From the NCBI RefSeq assembly GCF_000281045.1, contig NW_008246118.1, positions 129,850-193,849 of the forward strand: 64,000 bases of DNA. The letters run 5' to 3'. A model generated the notes under the pieces. That model made no database searches. It worked only from the letters and a program-made list of their open reading frames with translations, and was not told the DNA's origin. A program made the translations under genes and the position numbers. Positions 1-8,890 of the stretch are shown piece after piece (position 1 is the stretch's first letter; each line of letters begins with the position of its first letter). Source of the DNA: Saprolegnia diclina VS20. Its lineage: Eukaryota > Oomycota > Saprolegniomycetes > Saprolegniales > Saprolegniaceae.

Positions 1-2
1 CG

Positions 3-596
3 CCCTTGTCGACGCTGGCGCCGTGGGACATTGTCCGCCCGCGCAACTGGTACCCGCACATGAACCTCGAGCAGTCGCTCATGGACTTGGAGCTGGCCGA
101 GGTCGCGAGCGCCATGCTCCCACTGCGCAGCTCCATCATGCTCTCGATGCCACCGAGCGACGACGCGTTCTTCGCCGACTTGCCGACGGGCGCCGACCCC
201 GCGGCCGCGATCCTCGCCGGTGACACGGACGCGCTACGCACGCGCGCGTGCTCCAACTATTCGTTTTCGAGCGCGTCGGCGATTGACGACAAGGGCCGCC
301 GCGTGTCGAGCGTCCGCCGCCGCTACGAAGACTCGGACGGCCGTCTCAAGGCGGTGCACGAGCGCGAGGTCGATGGGAAGCGCCTCATCACCAAGTGGTC
401 CAAGCAGGACAAGAACGACAAGGGCGAGCACGTGACGCTGCTCTCGGACGGCATCGACAAGGCGGGCTTTGAGGCTCTCTGGGCCGAGACGCCCTTCCAC
501 AAGGCGCACGCCAAGCACGCGGCCAAGAAGCTCGAGGCGGCCGAGACGGCGGCGCCGGAGGCCAAGGATGCCGAGACCAAGACGTCGACGCCCTAA
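3..596 (+). CDS. MLF-like protein, 5' partial
   Basis: The open frame enters from the left edge with no ATG near it, so only about the last 197 residues are present. The central part has a serine-rich stretch (NYSFSSAS), then DDKGRR, RRRYEDSDGR and a C-terminal GFEALWAETPF. This order resembles the myeloid leukemia factor (MLF) family: Ser/Tyr-rich strand, Arg-rich strand, then a Glu/Trp segment. MLF proteins act in chromatin, proteostasis and 14-3-3 binding; the function here is inferred only. The tail is Ala/Lys/Glu-rich and likely disordered. The similarity is short and could also reflect a generic oomycete protein with this fold. Stop TAA at 594-596. Confidence 0.5.
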   Translation, partial: PLSTLAPWDIVRPRNWYPHMNLEQSLMDLELAEVASAMLPLRSSIMLSMPPSDDAFFADLPTGADPAAAILAGDTDALRTRACSNYSFSSASAIDDKGRRVSSVRRRYEDSDGRLKAVHEREVDGKRLITKWSKQDKNDKGEHVTLLSDGIDKAGFEALWAETPFHKAHAKHAAKKLEAAETAAPEAKDAETKTSTP

Positions 597-721
597 GTGG
601 TCTTTGGTCCTCTGTTGTGTATGGTATAACGCGCCATAATGTTCATAACACGATGTATTTGTCGGTGACAAGAGTATAATCTCTCCTCGGTATATTGGCT
701 GGTGTTTACACGGTGGTGGGG

Positions 722-1682
722 CTAGATGAAGCTGTCCTTTTTGCGGCGAAGGTTTGAGAGCACGGTGATCGGATCGTTGCCACCGACGGCGTTGCGAATG
801 ACTTCGTCGTGGACGCGCAAGAACGGGTTGAAGAGCATCTCTTCCTTGAGCGTAGACGGGATCGTGGGCAGGTTCTTGGACCGACGGAGCTTGGCCCACG
901 CAATTTTTTCGCGCAGAATGGCGTTCGTCGGGTCGACGCTCAGCGCAAAGCGCAGATTGGACATGGTGTACTCGTGGCCGCAGTAGACCTTGGTCTCCTT
1001 TGGCAACTGCAAGATGACTTCGTAGAGCGCGTGGTACATGTCTTCGGCCGTGCCCTCGAAGAACTTGCCTACACCATGGTCGTCCTCGTTGTCTCTCGCT
1101 CGCAACGACGTACCGCAGCCGCCCACAAAGAGCGTGTCGCCGGGAAACAGCAACGGCGGCGTCTCGGGGTCGCCGGAAATGACGTACGCGAGGTGGCCCT
1201 TCGTGTGGCATGGCACCGCGAGCGCCTGGATGTCCATGGCGCCGAGCTTGAACTCTTCGCCACCTTGCAGCGGTGTCGTCATGGCCGGAATCACCTCGTT
1301 GTGCGGGCCTGAGATCGTGATGCCCGGGTATTTGGCAGCAAAGGTTTCGTTGCCACCGCAATGGTCCCTAATCCAGCGAATCGGTTAGCGCACGCAAGCA
1401 GCAGCATTGGAAAACATACGGGTGGCCGTGCGTCGTGAGCACGGCGAGCATCTCGCGGTTGTTGATCGCGAGCTCTTCGGCGAGCACGGGCGCCATCACG
1501 TCGGCTTGGGCCGGGTCCACGGCCAATACATGCTGATTGGCCTCGTCAATAACAAGGTAGCCGTAGTTGTCGTCGAACATGGGCACGAGGCGCACGCGCA
1601 GATGGGGCTCCGACCGCTGGAGCCGCTTCTTGGTCGTCGTGACCATCGTCCGCAGCGCCGGCCGCAGCTTCCCGAGCAGCAT
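722..1682 (-). CDS. hydroxyacylglutathione hydrolase (glyoxalase II)
   Basis: Hydrolyses S-lactoylglutathione to lactate and glutathione, the second step of methylglyoxal detoxification. Exons 1420-1682, 1114-1367 and 722-1068 give 287 residues. The metallo-beta-lactamase metal motif THGHPDH is formed only when the first intron (1368-1419) is removed. Further family marks are PCHTKGH, FPGDTLFVGGCG, KFFEGTAEDM and YCGHEYT (binuclear metal His/Asp). The second intron (1069-1113, 45 nt) is a multiple of three with no stop, and if retained it would insert 15 residues into the otherwise continuous GGCGKFFEGTAE motif. The N-terminus is about 30 residues longer than the cytosolic enzyme and basic (KLRPALRTMV), so mitochondrial targeting is possible. 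Confidence 0.92.
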
Positions 1683-2133
1683 CTTGAATCTGTGGTTCTA
1701 TTTTAATCCATTGCTGTTTTTTGCCATACAAAAGCCAAGCTATTTCACTTGCGCCATGTAATTGCCGTTGCACCAATGGCATCGCGGCAGCCGCCGATCC
1801 AGCACGACGCTCGACGAAGCCCGAGGATTCCTCGCCATGCCATGGCCGCGGTGACGCAGCGCTCGACGAGCTGGCAGGAAGCAGCACCTTGGCCTTCATA
1901 GCGCCACTAGCCGTCATGGCGATTGGGCACTCGCAGCACCAAACCCCATCGTCGTCCGGGTGCACACAGGCCACGTCGAGGAGCGGAGCCCTCCGCTAGC
2001 CGTCGGTGACGTCCTTCCTGCTGCCAGCGATCCGTTGCATCTCGACCGAGCCAGCTCCTCGCAATGCATGCGACTGTACCCATGGAATCTCATGACGTGG
2101 CGGTTTCTTTGAATCGGATCTTCCTCGCCTAGC
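1683..2133. promoter_or_regulatory. intergenic region between divergent glyoxalase II and CEP19-like genes
   Basis: About 450 nt with no convincing coding frame. It is the shared upstream region of two divergent genes. An AT-rich stretch (about 1688-1745) lies just upstream of the glyoxalase ATG. No TATA box or other named element can be asserted. Confidence 0.4.
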
Positions 2134-2638
2134 ATGGAGCCCCGCCGGGTCGGCCTCCGCGTCTCGCCGCCACTGCTGACGCTCGAGTACACCGCGAGCG
2201 ACGGCGCCCTGTACCACCACGAAGTGCCTCTGGTGCGTTACGTCGCCAGCAGCAGCGTACGTCCTCGTGCACCTCCATCGTACCTGCAACGTCGCGTAGG
2301 ACGCAGGCGAGATTGCTTTGGCGATCACAAACGAGCATCGCGCGTACTTTGCACAGGTCGCGCCGGCGCAGCTTCGACGGCTGATCGAGCGCGTCTTGTC
2401 GTCGACCAAGGTCGCGCTGCCCGCCGCCGACTACAACAAGGTCTCCGAGTCGCAGCTGGCGGCGGTCAAGGCCAAGATGGACTCGGTCTTCCACGAGCAC
2501 CTCTGCAAGCCCGGCGACGCGGAGTACGTATACAACAAGGAGGTACTCGACGATATATATCTGTAGTCTTGACTCACATACAGCGTTTAGGTCAACTTTG
2601 GCGCTGCGACCGCGGCCAGCGACTGGGACGAAGAGTAG
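2134..2638 (+). CDS. CEP19-like centrosomal/ciliary protein
   Basis: Three exons (2134-2256, 2300-2542, 2591-2638) encode 137 residues, near the length of animal CEP19. The N-terminal PPLLTLEYT resembles the PPA-hydrophobic-YE start of CEP19. The middle has a SESQLAAVKAKMDSVFHEH helix like LDDKELAKRKSIMDELFEK in CEP19. The end, DAEYVYNKEVNF...ASDWDEE, matches the CEP19 pattern of a conserved VYD/N-x-EV strand followed by an acidic Trp-Asp tail. CEP19 sits on the mother centriole and recruits RABL2 to start intraflagellar transport, so a role in zoospore flagellum assembly is likely (inference). Introns are 43 and 48 nt; the last creates the junction KE|VNFG. Confidence 0.75.
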
Positions 2639-2645
2639 TAGTTGC

Positions 2646-4955
2646 CTACGAGTAGTTGGACGCTTCGTTGAACTTGTGAACCCACGTCTCGCGCATCTCG
2701 TCCGTCGGCGCGCGGAACACAAACGTGCGGCCGGCGACGGGCGGCGCGAGCTTGAATTCGTTGGCATTCTTGTTCGACTGCAGCACCGTGTAGCCCGCGA
2801 CATTGAGCGGCGCTTCCATGCTCTCGCGGCCTTCCTCGTAGTAGCTCTTGGCCTTGAAGGTCACGAACCGGCCGTCTTTGAGCACAAAGAACGACTGCTT
2901 CCACTTGGCCCCGAAGAAGCCGCCGCCCTCCTGGCGAAAGAGGTAGCCCGCATACTCCTTGGGCTTCTTCGCAATGATCTCGACGGTCGCGACCGTCGCT
3001 TGCGTCGTCTGCACCGTGTTGGCGAAGAGCGCTTCCTTCTCACGCAGCGCCGTGTTGATCTGCGCTTGGGTCTCGGCGATCGCGCCCTGGATCGTCCCGA
3101 GCTGCTCGAGCTTCCGGCTCTCGACGAGAGCGTCTTGCGCCATCTCGTTGCGCAGGCACGCCTTGCGCGTCTCTTCGGCGTCGCGGATCGCGTCCTCCAG
3201 CGCCAAGAGGTGGCGCGAGGCGTCGTGCACTTGGGTCGTCAGCGCGACGCGCGTCGCCTCAAAGTGGGCGTCGGCCGCCGCGACCGCTGCATGGAGGCGG
3301 TGCCGCACGACTGACGAGAGGAAGCCGGCGAGGACGGCCGACGCTGCCGGGCCTTTGGCGACAAAGTTGTACTGCGAGATGAGCGCCTCAATGTTGCTGC
3401 GGTACGCAATGAGGTGGCGGACCAGCCGGCTCTTGTCCTCGTCTGCGTGCGTCTTGAGCAGCACCGCCGTGTGGAGGCACTGGACGAGCCGCGTGCAGAA
3501 CGCTGCCGAGCTCGCGTTGTTGGCAAGCGCAATGTCCCGATGGACAGCGCCCGCCGCGTCGTCGAGGTGGCGCCGACCGACGCGGAAGCTCCATGGGCCG
3601 CTAAAGCAAGCGTCTTCGCGCGGCAGCGAGAGCGCCATGAACGGATGCAAGAGCGCCGACGCGGATGAGAGGCACTCGTGGTGGACACCAGTGAGCGCAC
3701 TGGCTTCGATCGGGAGCTTCTCGCGCTTGGGAAACTGGTGAATGTACTTGGTCGGCACCTCATACTCGCGCATGTTGAGAAGGTACGGGTCGCACCATGG
3801 GTTGGCCACCGTGGGCTTGGGAGCGACCATGGTCATTTGCCGGTTGAGCGTCGACTTGGCCGTCTTGAGGAACGCGAGGATCCCGACGTCAAGCGTCGGC
3901 TTGGCGCCACTCGAGTGGCTCTTCTTGAGGTTGCCATACTCGTCAAAGGTGACGCCGGCGCTGTTGGTGCTGCGGTCGATGAGGATCACGTCGTCATTGT
4001 CGAGGCCGGCGTCGCCGCCGTGGAGCTTGGCCTCGGTGAGCGCCACCACCATGCTATTGTCGAGCTCCACGTCGTCGTATGGCAACAGCTTGGCGTGCAT
4101 GTGGTCGGCGTACATGGTGATCGCTGCGTCGAGCAAGTTTTGCCAGTACGTGCGCGAGACGCTGAACGCGACAGCCCGGAAGTCCCAGCGCGCTGCGTCC
4201 TTGGCCGCGACAAGCGCGCTCAGCAGATGCACAAACACACCGCAGGAGAGGAACCGCCCAAAAAACGTCTTGGGCGGGAGCGGGTCGGTCGCGACGCTGA
4301 GCACCTTAGCCGCCGAGTGCGGGGCGCCGGGGACCTTGAACGTGCTCGTCTTGATGCCGATGCAGTCGCGGCTCGTAAAGAGCTGGCTGATGAGCGCCTG
4401 CGAGAGGCCATCGTGCGACGCCTTGGGCGTCGATAGCGCCTTCTCGAGGTAGAGAGGGAACGCGTCGCCGCCGCACTCCTTCTTGTCGAGGTCAACCGCA
4501 ATGAGCGTGAGCTTTGGCAAGAGGCGCTTGAGCACGGTCGTGTTGAGGTCAGGATGCGCGGCCTGCTCGTCGGGCGAAACGACGTCGACGTTGAGAAGAT
4601 GCTGCAGAAAGCTCCAGTTGGCAAAGCCGTCCCGCGCAATGGCGCCGTCGCGAACGTACAACACATGCGACGCAAGGAGGAAGAGGAGCGAGGTCCATGC
4701 CGGCTGCTCGTGGAGCGCCGGGTGCTGGAGCACGACGAGGAACGTAAGCGTCCCGTCGTCTTCGACCTTGATCGGGTCCTTGACCATGTGCAAGCCGGGC
4801 GCCCTGGCATGCTTGGGCGGGAGGGCGTCAATGAGGCCGACGACCGAGATCTTCTGCAGCGCGCGCTTCTCGCTCTCGAGGAGGAGCGTCGCATCCTCAT
4901 GCAGCTGCCAGCTCCCATTGCCGTCGTCGGTCACAAGCGGGACGAGGGCCGCCAT
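2646..4955 (-). CDS. GBP/atlastin-like pseudo-GTPase with C-terminal PH domain
   Basis: Single exon, 769 residues, ATG at 4955. Residues about 25-175 follow the order of a guanylate-binding-protein G domain: a VVGLIDALPP strand where the P-loop should be, then TLTFLVVLQHP, a helix LLFLLASHVLYVRDGAI like the GBP LLSS..VYN..G.I segment, LTLIAVDLD at about 149-157 where GBPs have the guanine-specificity RD, and YLEKAL at 169-174. The Gly-Lys-Ser/Thr P-loop and the RD motif are missing, so nucleotide binding is probably lost. Residues about 430-640 are helical with a coiled coil, like the GBP stalk. A PH domain occupies about 656-766 (GYLFRQEGGGF...KWKQSFFVLKDG...RETWVHKF). Likely a membrane-associated scaffold. 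The PH call is firm; the GBP relation is an inference from motif order. Confidence 0.65.
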   Translation of the reverse strand: MAALVPLVTDDGNGSWQLHEDATLLLESEKRALQKISVVGLIDALPPKHARAPGLHMVKDPIKVEDDGTLTFLVVLQHPALHEQPAWTSLLFLLASHVLYVRDGAIARDGFANWSFLQHLLNVDVVSPDEQAAHPDLNTTVLKRLLPKLTLIAVDLDKKECGGDAFPLYLEKALSTPKASHDGLSQALISQLFTSRDCIGIKTSTFKVPGAPHSAAKVLSVATDPLPPKTFFGRFLSCGVFVHLLSALVAAKDAARWDFRAVAFSVSRTYWQNLLDAAITMYADHMHAKLLPYDDVELDNSMVVALTEAKLHGGDAGLDNDDVILIDRSTNSAGVTFDEYGNLKKSHSSGAKPTLDVGILAFLKTAKSTLNRQMTMVAPKPTVANPWCDPYLLNMREYEVPTKYIHQFPKREKLPIEASALTGVHHECLSSASALLHPFMALSLPREDACFSGPWSFRVGRRHLDDAAGAVHRDIALANNASSAAFCTRLVQCLHTAVLLKTHADEDKSRLVRHLIAYRSNIEALISQYNFVAKGPAASAVLAGFLSSVVRHRLHAAVAAADAHFEATRVALTTQVHDASRHLLALEDAIRDAEETRKACLRNEMAQDALVESRKLEQLGTIQGAIAETQAQINTALREKEALFANTVQTTQATVATVEIIAKKPKEYAGYLFRQEGGGFFGAKWKQSFFVLKDGRFVTFKAKSYYEEGRESMEAPLNVAGYTVLQSNKNANEFKLAPPVAGRTFVFRAPTDEMRETWVHKFNEASNYS

Positions 4956-5648
4956 GATACGAGTTGTGCGTTGTAAAATGGAAATGCTATCGGGTATCAG
5001 TCGGATTGTATCCGGAATTTCGACGGCTTCTTTTTATTATTTTATTATTGCACGACAACCCGACGGAATCAGCCAAGCGCTGCTGGCGACACGGCGTAGG
5101 ACCGGCGCATCCGCCGCACGGTCGACGCCGAGGCCCTGCCGAGGCCATGGCGATGCACATGACCTGCAGCGGAGGTCAAGGCGCATGGGCTAGCGACAGC
5201 CATGCCCGGCGAAGCATCGGCCACAGGAGTCCAAACAGCCGGATCGCAATCCAGCGGCAGTAGGCTCCGTCGCCTCCAGCGTCTGCAGAGCGATCGCGAG
5301 CGCTACACGCGGCGCCTTCTAGCCTTCTAGAGCGGTACGCGTAGGCTGTTTCTAGCGCGGGCGCAGGGATATGTCTTCTTTCGCCCAGGCGAGATGCAGT
5401 CGTCGCTCGTCCGCCACGGCCGATGCGCTGCAAGTTGCTACTGCGTTGCTACTGCGGAGGTCGCAGTGCTGCTAGTTGTCCCTGTCTGCCAAGGTGCTCG
5501 GCGACGAGCGACGACTGCTTGTCGCTGGAAGCGTGAAACGAGGAAGGCCAACATTATAATTCCGTCGGAATAAAAATCCATACAACAACCAAGTGACGAT
5601 AGCCGGCGTGGGTTTCGCAGATCCATTTCTGTGGCGACGAAGCTCAAG
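4956..5648. promoter_or_regulatory. intergenic region between divergent GBP-PH and DIX genes
   Basis: Nearly 700 nt without a credible gene. AT-rich tracts flank both starts: TTTTTATTATTTTATTATTG near 5031-5050 on the GBP-PH side, and a TTATAATTCCGTCGGAATAAAA segment near 5554-5575 on the DIX side that contains the small palindrome ATTCCGTCGGAAT. These are candidate promoter sequences only. Confidence 0.35.
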
Positions 5649-6682
5649 ATGGAGGGCATGTTCAACTACTACATCCCGGACGACGGCGACTCGCCCGACC
5701 ACCTCAACGTCTTCCCGCTCCCGCTCAAGGCCGGCCTCAAGCTCGCCCACATCAAGAAGGTACGGCGCACGCGCCCACCCTCCTGGCGATGACGTCGACA
5801 TGTAGGCCTTCCCGCTGCCGGGCAGCTTCCACTTTCGCTTCAAGCAAGCGTTCGAGGGCACGTATGGTACGCTTCGTCGACTCTATGGTATGCCAAAGGA
5901 GTACAATGCATCGCGTAGTGTGGCTCGACATTGCCGACAACGACCCGGTACCCGAGTACAATGGCGTCGTCATCTCCAAGGTGGCCCGCGTTCTGGACAA
6001 GGCAGAGGTTGCGCCGCCGGCGCCCGCGCCCGTCAAGGCCGCCGCCGTGCCTCCTCCGCCCAAGGTCGAGGCCCCACCGGCAGTACCCGACCTCATTGAG
6101 ACCTCGACGCCGTCGGCTGGTACGACGCACTGGATCTGGCGACCACAGGCATGTACGACGCGCATGGCATGAGTAGCCAAGGATGCCAATGCCAAGGTCT
6201 TCAACGACGACCTTGTCGGGCTCATGTCGACGCCAACCGCGTCACCGCGCGTCACAAGTCCCATCAACCAGGTACGACCGACGTGGAGCTCCGTCCCATT
6301 CTCATACGTCTGAATCTAGCCCAAGGCGCCCGTCGATCCCTTCAACCTCTTTGCGGGCGGCGCCGCGCCACCGATGCGGCCACCGACGCCCCACGGCGCG
6401 CAGCCGGGATTCCAGAACGCGCCGTACATGCCACCGGGCGGCGGCGCCGGTGGCTTCCCGATGGGCCCGCCCCGACCGGCCATGAACAGCAGCATGAACA
6501 TCAGCAACATGAACATGAACCCCATGATGGGCGGCGGGCCGCGGCCGGCGCAAGGTGGCCCGCCCATGGGCGCCAATGGCTTCAACAACCTCCAGTGGCA
6601 GGGCATGCAACAGCCGCCCAACAACGGCGGCAACCCGATGATGCGGCCGCCGACCAACAACGCCAACCAGCGGTCTTGGTAG
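5649..6682 (+). CDS. DIX-domain protein with Pro/Gly/Met/Asn-rich tail
   Basis: Five exons (5649-5759, 5806-5866, 5919-6119, 6177-6271, 6320-6682) encode 276 residues. Spliced residues 1-85 match the DIX fold of Dishevelled/Axin and plant SOSEKI proteins: FNYYIPDDGD (strand 1), LKLAHIKKAFPLPGSFHFRF (helix plus strand, compare DIX TLGDFKxxLPKPGxFRFFFK), YVWLDIADNDPVP, then YNGVVISKV (compare FEGKIVAKV). DIX domains form head-to-tail polymers in signalling and polarity complexes. A Pro/Ala linker leads to VDPFNLF, a DPF-type clathrin-adaptor motif, then a low-complexity tail rich in MNM, GGGP and NN. Introns of 46-57 nt split the domain at conserved phase. The partner and pathway are unknown. 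Confidence 0.7.
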
Positions 6683-6740
6683 TCGTCTGTAGCGTACACA
6701 CCACTACATGCTTACGAGTCTAACACGATCCTCCTATATG

Positions 6741-8890
6741 CTATGGGTCTCGCTTGAGCTGCTTTTGCTGCTGCGCGAGCTCCTTCATCTTGAGGTCGTC
6801 CATCTTCTTTCGAAAGAGCTCGAGTTCCTTCTCGTGCTTCTCCTGCTCGGCGCGGATCGCGTGCTCATAGTTGGTCTCTGTCTCGGACCGCGTCCAGTCC
6901 TCGACGTTGAGCGCTTGGTCGCCCGAGAGCGACACGGGGTTCTGCGACGACGACGCCGACGACGACGTCATCGACACAAAGGACGAGCCATTCTCGACCA
7001 GCACATACTCGGTCGAGTGCGCGACGAGGTTCATCTTGGAGACATGCGGCAGCGGTTTGGCCGAGAACGAGTGCGGCTCTGGCGCTTCTTCCCACACGTC
7101 CACATCGACCTCGGGGAGGTTCGCCATCTTGGCTTCGGTCGAGAGGAAGCTGATCGAGTCGGCAATGTCCCCAATGTCCGGCTCCAGAATGCCGACGCCG
7201 GCCGCGAGCTCGCAAGCAACTTCAAAGGCCGAGTCGATAAAGAGGTTGAACGTAAACTTGATCTCCTTCGACTTGCCGTCGAGGATGATGCGCAGACTGA
7301 GGCAGATGCTGTGGTCGTTCTCAAGGTCCTTTGTCGCTTTGATCTCGTGCCGCCGGCCGCGCTTGCGCATCGAGGGCGACTTGCTAGGACTCGCCGCCAG
7401 CGATGACGACGACGATGTCGCTGGCCACGACGCAAAGTCACCCGACGACCCCCGAAGACCAAGAAAGGTCTGCGGCGGCGGCGGCGACTGCCCGAGCACG
7501 AGGGGTGTTGGCGCGGACGATGGCGCTGGCGGCGGCGACGCCTCGGGCGACGCGAGGGGCACCGAGAGGGGCGGCCGCTCCGGCAGCGGCTGCAGCTTCT
7601 TTTCATTCGGGAGGAGGTTGTTGCGGCCGTCCATGACCTGCTTGCGCGCATCGAGGTTCTTCTCCGCGCCTTGCATGCCCTTGAGGATCGTCTCTGCGTG
7701 GTCGTCCATCGCGTCGACGCCGGACGAGAGCGGCGTGTCGATCGTAGTCCGGTACTTGAACACGAGCGACGGGTGCTTCGACTCGTCGTGATCGTCGTTT
7801 GACGCTTTTTGCGGCAGCACCGGGCACGAGAGTCGGCGCTTCGAGTTGGCTTTTGCGCCATCGAGGTCCCAGTCGTCGACGACCGTGTACGCAGTGTGGC
7901 GCGGCGACAGAGCGTCCTGCTCGTCGACACCTATGCGTCTTGGTAATGAGATACAATCGTAGAGACATGCGCATTGGCCTACATTCGGGCACGGCGTCGT
8001 CGTCGGCCATGGGCTGCAGAAACGGGTGGGCAGCGAGGTATGCAGCCGTCACGTCGACCGCGCCGTTGCCGCGCGAGAGGCAGAGCTCGATAAAGTCGCG
8101 GGCAGCGGGCGACTTGATGCGGCCGAGCGCGCGCGGCCGGACGCCGGCCATGACCTTCTTGTAGATCTGCGCGGGGTTCGTGCACTCGGCGTACGGGACT
8201 TCTTGCGTGATCATCTCGAGCACGCACATGCCAAACGCATAAATATCGACCTTCTCGTCGTAGTTTTCGTCGTAGAGCTCGGGCGCCATGAACTCGGGCG
8301 TGCCCAGCACCGACTGCGCGCGGAGCTTGTCGACCGCCATCTGCGTCGAGAGGCCAAGGTCGCCGATGCGCAAATCGCCCGTGTTGCCATTGATGAAGAT
8401 GTTGTCGCATTTGAGGTCCCGGTGGATGACCGGGGGCGACTGGCTATGCAGGTACGAGAGACCTTCTAGTATCTGGTGACACCATCGCTTCATGATCTTC
8501 CATTTGACAAACCGGACGCGCTTGATGTACGACTTGAGCGTCCCGGCCGTCATGATCTCCGTGATAAACACCACTTGGTTCTTCTCTTTCGAGTACCACG
8601 AGCCGTAAAAGTTGATGATGTTCTTGTGCTCGAGCTTCTTGAGCAGCTCGACCTCTTGAATGATCCGTGCCTTCTCGCCATGCGGGAGCGCGCCAATGTC
8701 GATCGCGTTCCAGGCCACGTCAATGCCCTGGTCCGTGTCGTAGCCCTTGTAGACGGTCTTGTACGCGCCCGTGCCAAGCTTGGTATCAAACTACAGCGCG
8801 TCATGAGCTCCATCTTCCTCGCCTACGCATGGGACGTACCCGGACGTAGATGCCACGCGGCGAGGTCTCGACGGGGCGCGCGTCGTCCAT
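6741..8890 (-). CDS. WNK-family serine/threonine kinase
   Basis: Exons 8840-8890, 7983-8790 and 6741-7930 give 682 residues. The kinase domain spans about 18-275. The usual VAIK lysine is Asn (DVAWNAIDI, N45) while a lysine sits in the glycine loop (GTGAYKTVYKG, K28), which is the defining WNK arrangement. HRDLKCDNIFINGNTGD, IGDLGLST, SVLGTPEFMAPELYDE and VDIYAFGMCVLEM are strongly WNK-like. Around 490-570, SICLSLRIILDGKSKEIKF and FEVACELAAGVGI resemble the OSR1-C/PF2-like domain found after the kinase in WNKs. A charged coiled coil ends the protein. WNKs sense chloride and osmotic state, which is relevant for a freshwater zoospore. Introns are 49 and 52 nt. Confidence 0.93.
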
